This document shows positions 27,004-36,442 of a DNA stretch of 36,442 bases, piece after piece; positions within the stretch are counted from its first letter, which is position 1, and every line of letters begins with the position of its first letter. The stretch spans positions 1-36,442 of the forward strand of contig VGSW01000015.1 in the NCBI GenBank assembly GCA_016874915.1. Reading direction: 5' to 3'. The position numbers and the translations under genes were made by a program. The notes under the pieces are model-generated. The model was not told the DNA's origin, ran no database searches, and worked only from the letters and a program-made list of their open reading frames with translations. This DNA comes from Deltaproteobacteria bacterium (GTDB lineage Bacteria; Desulfobacterota; Desulfobaccia; Desulfobaccales; 0-14-0-80-60-11).

Positions 27004-27867
27004 ATGTTTTTCCAACAGCTTCTTAATGGCCTTACCACCGGCGCCGCGTATGCCCTCATCGCCTTGGGCTACACCATGATTTACGGCATCCTGGGCCTGA
27101 TTAATTTCGCCCAGGGGGAGATTTACATGGCCGGGGCGTTTGTGGCAGTGCTGCTGCTGGCCACGGGCCAGGTGAACTTTTTCGTGGCCTTTGGGTTGGG
27201 GATGGGGGCTGCAGCCGTGGTGGGAGTAGTCCTGGAACGGGTGGCCTTCCGGCCCCTTCGAGGCTCGCACCCCCTGGTGCCGCTCATCAGCGCCATCGGC
27301 GCCTCCATATTTCTCCAGAGCCTGGCCCTGCTGCTCTTCGGGCCTAACGACCGCCCCTTTCCCATTCAGTTCGATTTTACCACCATCACTGTGGCCGGGC
27401 TGCCCCTGTCCACCCTCCAGGGGGCCATCCTGGCCGCAGCCCTGGGTTTCATGCTGCTCCTGGTGGTCTTTGTCCGCTACACCCGCTACGGCAAGGCCAT
27501 TGTGGCCTGCGCCCTGGACCGGGACACCGCCCGCCTCATGGGCATCAACGTGGATCGCATGGTGGCCCTGACGTTCTTCATCGGCTCCGCCCTGAGCGGC
27601 GCCGCGGGCATCATGATGGCCATTTACTATAACGCCACCTACCCCCGCATGGGGCTGCTGCCGGGGCTGAAGGCCTTCAGCGCCGCCATCCTGGGCGGGG
27701 TGGGGAACATACCCGGGGCCATCCTGGGGGGCCTGCTCCTGGGGGTGGCCGAGTCCTTGGGCGCGGCTTATCTTTCTTCGGGGTTCAAGGACGCCACCGC
27801 GTTCGCCATCCTTATCTTGGTGCTGCTCATTCGACCCCAGGGGATTCTGCGGGGCCGGGGGGATTGA
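27004..27867 (+). CDS. livH: Branched-chain amino-acid-type ABC transporter permease
   Basis: LLNGLTTGAAYALIALGYTMIYGILGLINFAQGEIYM; GLKAFSAAILGGVGNIPGAILGGLLLGVAE. Confidence 0.93.
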   Translation: MFFQQLLNGLTTGAAYALIALGYTMIYGILGLINFAQGEIYMAGAFVAVLLLATGQVNFFVAFGLGMGAAAVVGVVLERVAFRPLRGSHPLVPLISAIGASIFLQSLALLLFGPNDRPFPIQFDFTTITVAGLPLSTLQGAILAAALGFMLLLVVFVRYTRYGKAIVACALDRDTARLMGINVDRMVALTFFIGSALSGAAGIMMAIYYNATYPRMGLLPGLKAFSAAILGGVGNIPGAILGGLLLGVAESLGAAYLSSGFKDATAFAILILVLLIRPQGILRGRGD

Positions 27868-27870
27868 GGC

Positions 27871-27908
27871 GGGTTTTCGGTCTTCGGTCTTCGGTTTTCG
27901 GTGATAAG
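27871..27908 (+). repeat. Heptamer array TTTTCGG/CTTCGGT in the livH-livM junction
   Basis: GGTTTTCGGTCTTCGGTCTTCGGTTTTCGGTGATAAG. Confidence 0.9.
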
Positions 27909-27946
27909 AATAGGATCATTAGCAGATATAATGAAAATAGCATAGA

Positions 27947-28819
27947 ATGACTGCGTATCTCCTCCACCTGGCCGTTTTATCGGGCATTTTCATCATCCTG
28001 GCCATTAGCCTCAACCTGATCATCGGTTATGCCGGGCAGGTTTCCCTGGGGCATGCGGCGTTTTTCGGTATCGGGGGCTACACTTCCGCCCTGGTGTCCC
28101 TGCATTTCGGTTTTCCCTTTTCCCTGGCGGCCCTGAGCGCCCTGGTGGTCACCGGCGGCTGCGGCCTGGCCCTGGGGCTGCCCACCCTGCGCCTCAAGGA
28201 AGACTACCTGGCCATTGTCACTCTGGGGTTCGGAGTCATCGTGGACCTGATCTTTCTCAACCTGGAAATCACCGGCGGCCCCGACGGTCTGGTGAACATC
28301 TCCCCGCCCCGGATTTTGGGAGTGACCTTCCGGCCCCGGGGGCTCTATATAGTTTTGGTTGCCTTGGTGGTGCTGATGATCTTGGCCCTGACTTACAGCC
28401 TGGTCCGCTCCTATCATGGCCGGGCTTTGCGGGCCATCCGGGACCATGAGACTACCGCCCAGGTGATGGGCATCAACACCCCGGCTTACAAAATCATGAT
28501 CTTCACCCTGGCCGCGGCCATGGCCGGGCTGGCCGGCTCTCTGTACGCCCATTACATCACTTTCATCAACCCAGAATCCTTCGGATTGCACACCTCCATC
28601 CTGCTCCTGGCCATGGTGGTGTTGGGAGGCATGGGTTCCATCGCCGGCTCCATTGTGGGCGCAGTGATCCTGACGGTGTTGCCTGAGATGCTGCGCCAGT
28701 TTAAAGACTACCAGGACCTCCTTTACGGCGGGTTGCTCGTGGGCCTTCTCATCTTGCGGCCCCAGGGGCTGATGGGCCGGGGGAAGTTGAGTTTGAAGTT
28801 TATTATGCGGAAAGAATGA
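27947..28819 (+). CDS. livM: Branched-chain amino-acid-type ABC transporter permease
   Basis: SLNLIIGYAGQVSLGHAAFFGIGGYTSAL; VVLGGMGSIAGSIVGAVILTVLPEMLR. Confidence 0.93.
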   Translation: MTAYLLHLAVLSGIFIILAISLNLIIGYAGQVSLGHAAFFGIGGYTSALVSLHFGFPFSLAALSALVVTGGCGLALGLPTLRLKEDYLAIVTLGFGVIVDLIFLNLEITGGPDGLVNISPPRILGVTFRPRGLYIVLVALVVLMILALTYSLVRSYHGRALRAIRDHETTAQVMGINTPAYKIMIFTLAAAMAGLAGSLYAHYITFINPESFGLHTSILLLAMVVLGGMGSIAGSIVGAVILTVLPEMLRQFKDYQDLLYGGLLVGLLILRPQGLMGRGKLSLKFIMRKE

Positions 28820-28857
28820 TGGTTTTCGGTTTTCGGTTTCCGGTTTTCGGTGAAAGA
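28820..28857 (+). repeat. Heptamer array TTTTCGG, left flank of the DUF429 insertion
   Basis: GGTTTTCGGTTTTCGGTTTCCGGTTTTCGGTGAAAG directly after the livM TGA. Confidence 0.93.
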
Positions 28858-28888
28858 CAAAACGTAATCAGAATTTTTAGAGGATGTT

Positions 28889-29589
<701 letters not shown>

Positions 29590-29596
<7 letters not shown>

Positions 29597-30315
29597 CCCT
29601 AAAAAGCGTCCAATCCGGTTACGGCCGGGCACCGGTGCTCAAGGGTATCTCCTTCCACGTGCGCCCTGGGGAGGTGGTAACCCTCATCGGTGCCAACGGT
29701 GCGGGGAAGACCACGGCGCTCTCCACCATTTCCGGGTTGCTGCCGGCCCGGAAGGGGGTCATTGAATTTGCCGGCCAGGACCTCACCCGGATGCCGCCGG
29801 AGCGCATCGTCACCCTGGGGCTGGCCCTGGTGCCCGAAGGCCGCCGGGTTTTCCGGAGTTTAAGCGTCACCGCCAACCTGGAGTTGGGGGCTTTTTACCG
29901 AAAAGACAAGAAGGCCGTGCGCCAAGATATAGAGGAGCTTCGGACGCGGTTTCCCATCCTCAAGGAGCGGGCCCGGCAGGCCGCGGGGACCCTGAGCGGC
30001 GGCGAGCAGCAGATCCTGGCCATCGGCCGGGCCTTGATGGCCCGCCCCAAGCTCCTTATGCTGGATGAGCCGTCCATGGGCCTGGCCCCCCAGATGGTGA
30101 CCAGGGTTTACGATATTTTGCGAGACTTGAAAAAAGGGGGCACCACCATCCTCCTGGTGGAGCAAAACGCCCGGGCCGCCCTGAAAGTGGCGGACCGGGG
30201 CTATGTCCTGGAGACCGGGCGCATCATCCTGGACGGCACCGCGGCGGAACTCCAGGAGGACCCCGAAGTGCAGCGGGCCTATTTGGGGAAGGGTTATCGG
30301 GAAGTTTGGGAATGA
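29590..30315 (+). CDS. livF: Branched-chain amino-acid-type ABC transporter ATP-binding protein
   Basis: Walker A GANGAGKTT, signature LSGGEQQILAIGRALM, Walker B LLMLDEPSMGLAP. Confidence 0.94.
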
Positions 30316-30470
30316 TAGCTGTCAGCTTTCAGCTATCAGCGGTCAGCTAAAATATTTAGTATAAGCAACCTCTTGCAAAATAATAGTCTCGTTTGAGTTA
30401 CAAAGCCAAAACTAAAAAACAGAAAACAGAAAACAAAAGGCTGAACGCTGAACGCTGAACGCTAAATAAG
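30315..30470. repeat. Inverted heptamer-array pair in the livF-livG junction (GGTCAGC; AACAGAA; CTGAACG)
   Basis: AGCTGTCAGCTTTCAGCTATCAGCGGTCAGCT ... AACAGAAAACAGAAAAC ... CTGAACGCTGAACGCTGAACGCTAAATAAG. Confidence 0.92.
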
Positions 30471-30473
30471 ACA

Positions 30474-31235
30474 ATGGCCTTACTTGCGGTTAACGACCTT
30501 ACCAAGCACTTCGGCGGGGTGAAGGCCCTGGAGGGGGTGTCTTTTGCCGTGGGGGAGGGGGAGATCGTGGCCCTCATCGGCCCCAACGGCGCCGGCAAGA
30601 CTACCTGCTTCAACGTCATCAATGGCCTTTTGCCCCCCACCGGAGGCGGCATCCATCTGGCCGGTCAAGACCTGGGTAGTCTGCCCCCCTATCACCGGGC
30701 GCGGCTGGGATTGGCCCGCACCTTCCAGAACATCCAGCTTTTCGGGGGCATGTCGGTGCTGGAAAACGTCCTCACCGGCCGCCATCTGCGCCAGGAAGTG
30801 GGACTCTTGGAAGCCCTGCTGCCGCTCCCCCGGGTCCGCCGAGCCGAGGCCCGGGCCCAGGAACGGGCCTTGGAGCTTCTTGACCTGGTGGGTCTGGGAG
30901 AGAAGGCGGCCGCACCCGCGGAAGCCCTGGCCTATGGGGACCAACGCCGTCTGGAGATCGCCCGGGCCTTGGCCCAGGAGCCCCGGCTCCTACTCATGGA
31001 CGAACCCGCCGCGGGCCTCAACCCCCGGGAGACGGAAGACCTCATGGCCCTGCTGGAGCAGCTTCGGGACCTGGGCGTCACCCTTCTGGTCATCGAACAC
31101 GACATGACCCTGGTCATGGGCATCAGCCACCGGGTGGTAGTGCTGGATCACGGCGAAGTCATTGCCGTGGGCCCGCCCTCGGAGATCCGCCGGGACCCCC
31201 GGGTCATTGAGGCTTATTTGGGCCGGGAAGAGTGA
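30474..31235 (+). CDS. livG: Branched-chain amino-acid-type ABC transporter ATP-binding protein
   Basis: Walker A GPNGAGKTT; ARTFQNIQLFGGMSVLENVLTGRH; LLLMDEPAAGLNPRET. Confidence 0.94.
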   Translation: MALLAVNDLTKHFGGVKALEGVSFAVGEGEIVALIGPNGAGKTTCFNVINGLLPPTGGGIHLAGQDLGSLPPYHRARLGLARTFQNIQLFGGMSVLENVLTGRHLRQEVGLLEALLPLPRVRRAEARAQERALELLDLVGLGEKAAAPAEALAYGDQRRLEIARALAQEPRLLLMDEPAAGLNPRETEDLMALLEQLRDLGVTLLVIEHDMTLVMGISHRVVVLDHGEVIAVGPPSEIRRDPRVIEAYLGREE

Positions 31236-31240
31236 AAAAA

Positions 31241-31402
31241 TTGTTTTCTGTTTTCTGTTTTCTGTGAAAAAACATTGAAATGTGTTCTCTATCCAGCAGT
31301 TAGGAATTTAATATTGTATTAATTCCTTAAATTATTTGCAAAAACCAAAAAATCAAAACCAATCTGTTACAGAAAACAGGAAACAGGAAACAGGAGAAAC
31401 AA
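31241..31402. repeat. Inverted heptamer-array pair in the livG-paaK junction (TTTTCTG / ACAGGAA)
   Basis: TTGTTTTCTGTTTTCTGTTTTCTG ... ACAGAAAACAGGAAACAGGAAACAGGAG. Confidence 0.92.
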
Positions 31403-31403
31403 G

Positions 31404-32708
31404 ATGCCCATCTTTGACCAAGACGCGGAGCAAATGGACCGGCAGGAGTTGGCTCAATTGCAGTTGGAGCGCCTCCAGGTCACCCTCCACCGGGTCTATA
31501 AGAACGTCAAGTTCTACAAGCGCCAGTTCGACGGCATCGGCTTTCTCCCGGAAGACTGCCAGTCCCTGGACGACCTCCCCCGCCTGCCCTTCACCACCCG
31601 GCACGATCTGGCCCGGGCCTACCCTTACGAAATGTTCGCGGTGCCGCTCAGAGAGGTGGTGCGCATCCATTCCTCCACCGGCAGCCCCGGCAACCCCATT
31701 GTCATGGGCTATACCTGCCGGGATTTAAGGGCCTGGGCCAAGCTTGCGGCCCGGGTCCTCACCGCCGCGGGGGTGGACCGGGATGACGTGGTCCAGGTGA
31801 CTTTGAGCTACGGTCTCTTAACCAGCGCCTTCGGCATCCACTATGGGGTGGAACTCCTGGGGGCCTCGGTGATTCCCACCGGGCCGGGGGCCACCTTTCG
31901 CCAGGTGCAGATCATGCGGGACTACCGGGTCACCGCCCTGGTGAGCACCCCGTCCTATGCCCTGGTCCTGGCGGACCAGATGGACGACCAGGGAGTGGAC
32001 GCCAAGAGCCTCCATCTGAAAGTGGCCCTCCTGGCCGGTGAGCCCTGGACCGAGGAGATGCGCCGGGAAATCGAGGCCCGCCTCTTCCTCACCGCCCACG
32101 ACCACTATGCCCTGTCCGAAGCCATGGGGCCGGGGGTAGCGGGGGAATGCGAGCACCGCCAGGGCATGCACTTGAACGAGGACCATTTCCTCCCGGAAAT
32201 AATCGATCCTCATACGGGCGCGCCATTACCGCCGGGAGAGTTGGGGGAGCTCGTCATCACCACCATCACCAAGGAGGGCGTGCCCCTGGTGCGCTTCCGC
32301 ACCGGAGACCTGTGCCGCCTCTCCTTCGACCCCTGCCCCTGCGGCCGCACCACTGCCCGGCTGAGCCGCATCGCCGGCCGCTGCGACCAGGTGGTCATCG
32401 TCAAGGGGGTCAACATCTTCCCCGGCAGGGTGGGCCAGGTGTTGGCCAATGTCCTGGGAGAAGACCCCGAATACCAGTTGGTCATCGGCCGGGAAGGCCA
32501 CCTGGACTACCTGGATATCCGCCTGGCCGTCCGGGAAGGCCTATTTTTCGACAAGATGACGGTGCAGCGCACCTTCCTGGAGCGCCTCACCCGCAAACTT
32601 TCCCAGGGCATCGGTATCCGCCCCCGGGTGAAGCTGGTGGAGCCGGGGTCCATCTCCCGAGACCGGGAAACCTCACCTTTGGTGGTGGATTTGCGGAGTT
32701 TGGCCTGA
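31404..32708 (+). CDS. paaK: Phenylacetate-CoA ligase
   Basis: AMP-ligase motif HSSTGSPGNPIVMGYT; HYALSEAMGPGVAGEC; VRFRTGDLCRL; CPCGRTTARLSRIAGRCDQVVIVKGVNIFPGRV. Confidence 0.93.
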   Translation: MPIFDQDAEQMDRQELAQLQLERLQVTLHRVYKNVKFYKRQFDGIGFLPEDCQSLDDLPRLPFTTRHDLARAYPYEMFAVPLREVVRIHSSTGSPGNPIVMGYTCRDLRAWAKLAARVLTAAGVDRDDVVQVTLSYGLLTSAFGIHYGVELLGASVIPTGPGATFRQVQIMRDYRVTALVSTPSYALVLADQMDDQGVDAKSLHLKVALLAGEPWTEEMRREIEARLFLTAHDHYALSEAMGPGVAGECEHRQGMHLNEDHFLPEIIDPHTGAPLPPGELGELVITTITKEGVPLVRFRTGDLCRLSFDPCPCGRTTARLSRIAGRCDQVVIVKGVNIFPGRVGQVLANVLGEDPEYQLVIGREGHLDYLDIRLAVREGLFFDKMTVQRTFLERLTRKLSQGIGIRPRVKLVEPGSISRDRETSPLVVDLRSLA

Positions 32709-32757
32709 AAAAGGGATTAAGGCGGATTTTGAGCTAGCCCTATCACGGTTTTTTCTG

Positions 32758-32780
32758 GTTCCCAAGCTGTGCTTGGGAAC
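32758..32780. repeat. Perfect hairpin GTTCCCAAGC-TGT-GCTTGGGAAC
   Basis: 10-bp stem between convergent genes. Confidence 0.75.
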
Positions 32781-32791
32781 GAAAATATTTT

Positions 32792-32828
32792 GGGGGGAGG
32801 GCCAAGGGCGCCCTTGGCCCCCTCCCCC
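32792..32828. terminator. Strong GC-rich palindrome GGGGGGAGGGCCAAGGGCGCCCTTGGCCCCCTCCCCC between convergent genes (possible bidirectional terminator)
   Basis: ~18-bp stem with a small bulge between the paaK stop and the minus-strand ankyrin gene stop. Confidence 0.5.
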
Positions 32829-32892
32829 AACAACAACTTTTCGAAGCAGAATGAAAATGGCAAGAGTTCATCGGCGCTGGGCCGCCCCTCGG

Positions 32893-33875
32893 CTACTTTT
32901 TCCCTTTGGTAGCCGGCTTTGGTGACCCCTTAGTTACCCCGGGTTTCTTTTTGGCCTCTTCGGGTTTTTCCTTCACCGGCGCGGCCCCGGCCTTCACCAG
33001 CATCTCCTGGATCTCCTTTTTCTTGGGGCCTTGAGCGTAAGACAAGGCATCATTGGCCGCGTTGTCTTTGGCGTTGACGTCCGCGCCTTTTTCCAGCAGA
33101 AGCTTGACCACCTCATCCCGGCTGTTACGCGCCGCCCACATCAAGGCGGTTTTGCCGGTTCTGTCTTTGGCGTTGATGTCCGCGCCCTTGTCCAGCAATA
33201 ACTTCACGGTATCGCCCTTGCCCGCGCTCGCGGCGGAAATCAAAGCCGTCATTCCTTCTTTGTTCTCTGTGAGGGAGATGTCCGCCCTCTTATCCAAAAG
33301 GAATTTCACCGCGCCGGCATGCCCGTGGTTCGCCGCCCACATCAGGGCGGTGCGCCCGTCCTTATCCCGGGAATTAACCTCCAGGCCCTTGTCCACCAGG
33401 AGCTTGACGGTGTCGGTGCTCCCCTTCACCGCGGCAGCCAGCAACGCATTCATGCCGTTTTTCTCTTCCACGGCCTTGAGGTCCGCGCCCTTGTCCAGCA
33501 GCAGCCTTACCAGGTCGCTATGGCCGCCCAGGGCCGCCCAGATCAGCGGCGTGGCCCCGAATTGCTTATCCTTGGGGTTGACATCGGCTCCTTGGGCCAG
33601 GAGCAATTGCGCCACCTCCTGCCGGCCGGCCTTGGCCGCGGTTAATAATGGGGTTTCCCCTTTTTTGTCGGTGACATTGGGATTCATCCCGGCCTGAAGG
33701 AAGAGCTTTACCACCAGGGCGTCGCCGGTTTTGGCTGCTTCGATAAAAGTCTCTTCGCCATACTTGACGTTCATCTGGCCCAACTTGATGCGGGCCTCTT
33801 CCTGAGGGTTGCCGCAGGCCAGGAAAAAAAACAGCAGAAAAATTGCCCCAGGATTTTAGGGTTCTGTGGGTTCAT
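32893..33875 (-). pseudogene. Ankyrin-repeat lipoprotein with apparent 1-nt frameshift in the signal-peptide region (intact ankyrin ORF 32893-33783)
   Basis: Multiple ~33-aa ankyrin repeats (G.TALMWAA..G....VKLLLDKGADIN). Upstream in frame encodes GAIFLLFFFLACGNPQEEARIKLGQ (lipobox) without an ATG. ATG at 33875 with AAGGAGG RBS is one frame off. Confidence 0.75.
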
Positions 33876-33991
33876 CCGCTTCAGCCTCCTTGTTATCTAC
33901 AATGAACATGGGAAAACTTAAGAACTCTCAAAAGGTTTGGGGAATATATAATCATAGGAGAATCTAACTAAGGTCAACTTGACATTTAAAA

Positions 33992-34023
33992 GGGCCGACC
34001 CTGGGGACGGCCCATTTTTATTT
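33992..34023. terminator. Hairpin GGGCCG-ACCCTGGGGA-CGGCCC followed by ATTTTTATTT
   Basis: 6-bp GC stem followed by a T-rich tract; orientation ambiguous (AAAA on the 5' side). Confidence 0.45.
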
Positions 34024-34088
34024 CTGCGCCGGGCGGTTTGCATGATCCTGTCTGAAACCCAAGCACTTTTACCGGGTAAGTCTTCCTG

Positions 34089-34115
34089 TAGGGACGGTTG
34101 GCGAACCGCACCTAC
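34089..34115. repeat. REP-like palindrome GTAGGGACGGTTGGCGAACCGCACCTAC
   Basis: Related to 22519-22546. Confidence 0.55.
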
Positions 34116-34203
34116 CCGGGATTTTCATTTTCGGGGGTGGCCCATATTTTCAGGCCAGTTTGGACCAGCCGAGAGGAATTTAGGCAAATTGACTATACGA
34201 AAT

Positions 34204-34219
34204 TAGGTATAAATACCTA
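34204..34219. promoter_or_regulatory. Candidate operator TAGGTAT-AA-ATACCTA upstream of the multicopper oxidase
   Basis: 7-bp perfect inverted repeat, 2-nt spacer, ~100 bp upstream of the start codon. Confidence 0.35.
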
Positions 34220-34318
34220 TTGACCCGAACCGAGACGCTTTCTTACTATAAACCACGGGGCCACCTCATGTTATTGAGGGGGGAGCATTAATGCAACCTT
34301 GGAAAGGAGATGGCGGTA

Positions 34319-36382
34319 ATGAATAAATTTCTTAAATTAGCCATGGCAATGGCGCTGGTGTTCGGAGGATTGGGGTCCCTGGCCCACGCTCAGTTCGTGC
34401 CCGGGGGAACCCTGGACCCCACTACCATTCCAAAGTATGCGGAGCCGGTGGGAATCCCGCCGGCCATGCCCAAGACCCAGAAAATGGGGATACCCCGGAA
34501 TATTGATTATTACGAGATCGCCATGCGGCAGTTCCAGCAACAGGTGCTGCCCACCGGTTTCCCTCAAACCACGGTCTGGGGCTATGGTTCCATCAATCAT
34601 CCCGGCACTTTCAGCTATCCGGGCCATACCATCGAAGCCAAGGTGAACCGGCCGGTGCGGGTGAAGTGGCTTAACGACCTCAAAAACCCCGACGACACTT
34701 TCCGCACCCACTTGTTTGCAGTGGATCAGACCCTGATGTGGGCCAATCCGGGGGGAGGCGACGCCGGAAAAGATTCCAAGGGCACGGATCCCGCTCCTTA
34801 CACCGGCCCAGTCCCCCTGACGGTCCACCTGCACGGCGCCCATGTCCAGCCCAACAGCGACGGCTCCCCCATGCAGTGGTTTCTCCCGGCGGCCACTAAT
34901 ATTCCCCCGGGATTTGCCACCCAGGGCACGGATTATGAGACGGTGGTCCCCTCCGAGGCCGGCAGCGCCGTTTACCAGTATCCCAATGACCAGCGGGCCA
35001 CCACCCTTTGGTTCCATGACCATACCATGGGGATAACCCGGCTTAACGTTTACGCCGGGCTGGCGGGTTTTTATATCCTCCGAGGCGGCCGATCCGACCT
35101 GCCTAGCATAATATTACCCGGACCTGCCCCTCAATTGAACGATAAGCCGAACCGAAAAATTTTTGAAATTCCCTTAGTAATTCAGGACCGATCCTTTAAC
35201 ACCGATGGTTCCCTGTTTTATCCGAATAACCGGGCCTTTTTTGAAGGCCTGAATGTGCCGGGGCAGCCCCCGCAGTTTCCCGGCGCGGGAGAATTGCAGA
35301 TTCCTTTTATCCCGGATAATACTCCCCCCGGACCGCCCAGCGACATCTCTCCCATCTGGAACCCTGAGGCCTTTTTCAACACCATGGCGGTCAACGGCAA
35401 GACCTGGCCTTACCTCAACGTGGAGGCCCGGCGCTACCGCTTCCGACTGCTCAACGGCTGCAACTCCCGCTTCATTATCCTGAAGCTGACCAGTGATCCC
35501 CTGACCCGGCCCGGGACGCCGGCTTTGAACTTCTGGCAGATCGGCACCGAGGGCGGTTTTCTCCCGGCCCCGGTCAACCTGGCGGAGCTGCTCATCGCCC
35601 CGGCGGAACGGGCTGACGTCATTGTGGACTTCACCGGCCTCCCCCCAGGCACGGTTCTTTATCTCATCAACGAGGGGCCGGATGAGCCCTTCGGCGGCGG
35701 AAGAGCCCCCGATGCCTTTCCCTTTGCCGATCCCGCCACCACCGGACAGGTGATGAAGTTTATCGTAGGTTCCCCAGTGGGTCCGGATAGAAGCCGGAAC
35801 CCCGCCAAAAATCTGCGGCTGCCGGGGTTCAGGCCCTTGGGCGCGGTTACCAACACCCGCCAGGTCACCCTGAATGAGGATTCCTCCGCCACGGTCTTTG
35901 TGACCACCGATGCTTTTGGCAATGTGGTGTTCGACGCCGCGGGGGAGGCTTTCGGACCCAAAATGGCCAGATTGGGAACCCTCAACCCCAATGGCACCTC
36001 TAATCCCATGAATTTCGATGACCTTCCCATTACTGAGAACCCGGCCCTCAATGCCACCGAAATCTGGGAAATCTACAATTTCACCGCGGACGCCCATCCC
36101 ATCCATCTGCACCAGGTGCAGTTCCAGGTGGTCAACCGCCAGGGTTTGGAAACCGACGCGGAAGGGGTGGCGGTGCAGCCCGCGGTCCTCATTTCCGGAA
36201 CCATCCCTCCGGAAGTCTGGGAGACCGGCTTCAAAGACACCGTCATCGCGTATCCGGGCCAGGTTACCCGCATCAAGGCCAAGTTCGACATCGCGGGCAA
36301 GTATGTGTGGCACTGTCACATCCTGGAACACGAAGACCACGAAATGATGCGGCCGTTCTTTGTGGGAGCCTTGCCCCAATAA
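34319..36382 (+). CDS. Secreted multicopper oxidase (laccase/CotA/bilirubin oxidase-like)
   Basis: Signal peptide MNKFLKLAMAMALVFGGLGSLAHA; Cu motifs HLHGAHV, WFHDHTMG, HPIHLHQVQF, HCHILEHEDHEMM. RBS AAGGAG favours the ATG at 34319 over 34310. Confidence 0.93.
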   Translation: MNKFLKLAMAMALVFGGLGSLAHAQFVPGGTLDPTTIPKYAEPVGIPPAMPKTQKMGIPRNIDYYEIAMRQFQQQVLPTGFPQTTVWGYGSINHPGTFSYPGHTIEAKVNRPVRVKWLNDLKNPDDTFRTHLFAVDQTLMWANPGGGDAGKDSKGTDPAPYTGPVPLTVHLHGAHVQPNSDGSPMQWFLPAATNIPPGFATQGTDYETVVPSEAGSAVYQYPNDQRATTLWFHDHTMGITRLNVYAGLAGFYILRGGRSDLPSIILPGPAPQLNDKPNRKIFEIPLVIQDRSFNTDGSLFYPNNRAFFEGLNVPGQPPQFPGAGELQIPFIPDNTPPGPPSDISPIWNPEAFFNTMAVNGKTWPYLNVEARRYRFRLLNGCNSRFIILKLTSDPLTRPGTPALNFWQIGTEGGFLPAPVNLAELLIAPAERADVIVDFTGLPPGTVLYLINEGPDEPFGGGRAPDAFPFADPATTGQVMKFIVGSPVGPDRSRNPAKNLRLPGFRPLGAVTNTRQVTLNEDSSATVFVTTDAFGNVVFDAAGEAFGPKMARLGTLNPNGTSNPMNFDDLPITENPALNATEIWEIYNFTADAHPIHLHQVQFQVVNRQGLETDAEGVAVQPAVLISGTIPPEVWETGFKDTVIAYPGQVTRIKAKFDIAGKYVWHCHILEHEDHEMMRPFFVGALPQ

Positions 36383-36419
36383 GGTCTTCTAATAGCGACT
36401 GAATCAGCGTAAAACCATG

Positions 36420-36442
36420 GGGCCGCCCTTTGGAGGCGGCCC
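36420..36442 (+). terminator. Hairpin GGGCCGCC-CTTTGGA-GGCGGCCC at window edge (possible terminator)
   Basis: 8-bp perfect stem ~38 nt after the multicopper oxidase stop; any T-tract lies beyond the window. Confidence 0.55.

Overview
The window (36,442 bp, GC-rich, Desulfobacterota-like gene content) carries about 29 supportable protein genes and one tRNA-Val(GAC). It divides into five parts. (1) A regulatory cluster at 0.2-5.3 kb: an atypical AAA+/Fis regulator, a PhnD-like substrate-binding lipoprotein, and a membrane-bound HAMP/GAF/sigma54 activator. (2) A molybdopterin-oxidoreductase operon at 5.8-15.7 kb: orphan receiver, 4Fe-4S subunit, two tandem NrfD-type anchors, a 1078-aa TtrA/ArrA-clade catalytic subunit, FmdE-like and MoeA-like proteins, and MoaA, followed by a TSUP exporter. 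A GG-N10-GC sigma54-type promoter lies just upstream. (3) Mixed housekeeping and orphan genes: methyltransferase, DUF89, tRNA, nitroreductase, TGS GTPase, rpoZ, dinB, an HTH+nucleotidyltransferase pair, and a PurD-like ATP-grasp. (4) A branched-chain amino-acid-type ABC operon, livH-livM-(DUF429)-livF-livG, plus phenylacetate-CoA ligase. (5) An ankyrin-repeat protein whose lipoprotein signal appears frameshifted, and a multicopper oxidase. The most unusual signal is a family of 7-bp-periodic intergenic arrays. The local unit differs at each site (TTTCGGT, TTTCAGT, TTTCTGT, GGTCAGT, GGTCAGC, TGTCAGG, CTCCGGT and others), but all fit one degenerate heptamer, about NNYCNGN. Many arrays sit directly on stop codons and are arranged as inverted pairs around a variable core. 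In one case the core is a whole AT-richer DUF429 (RNase H-like) gene inserted in the liv operon. All calls are from reading the sequence and the supplied ORFs; no searches were run.
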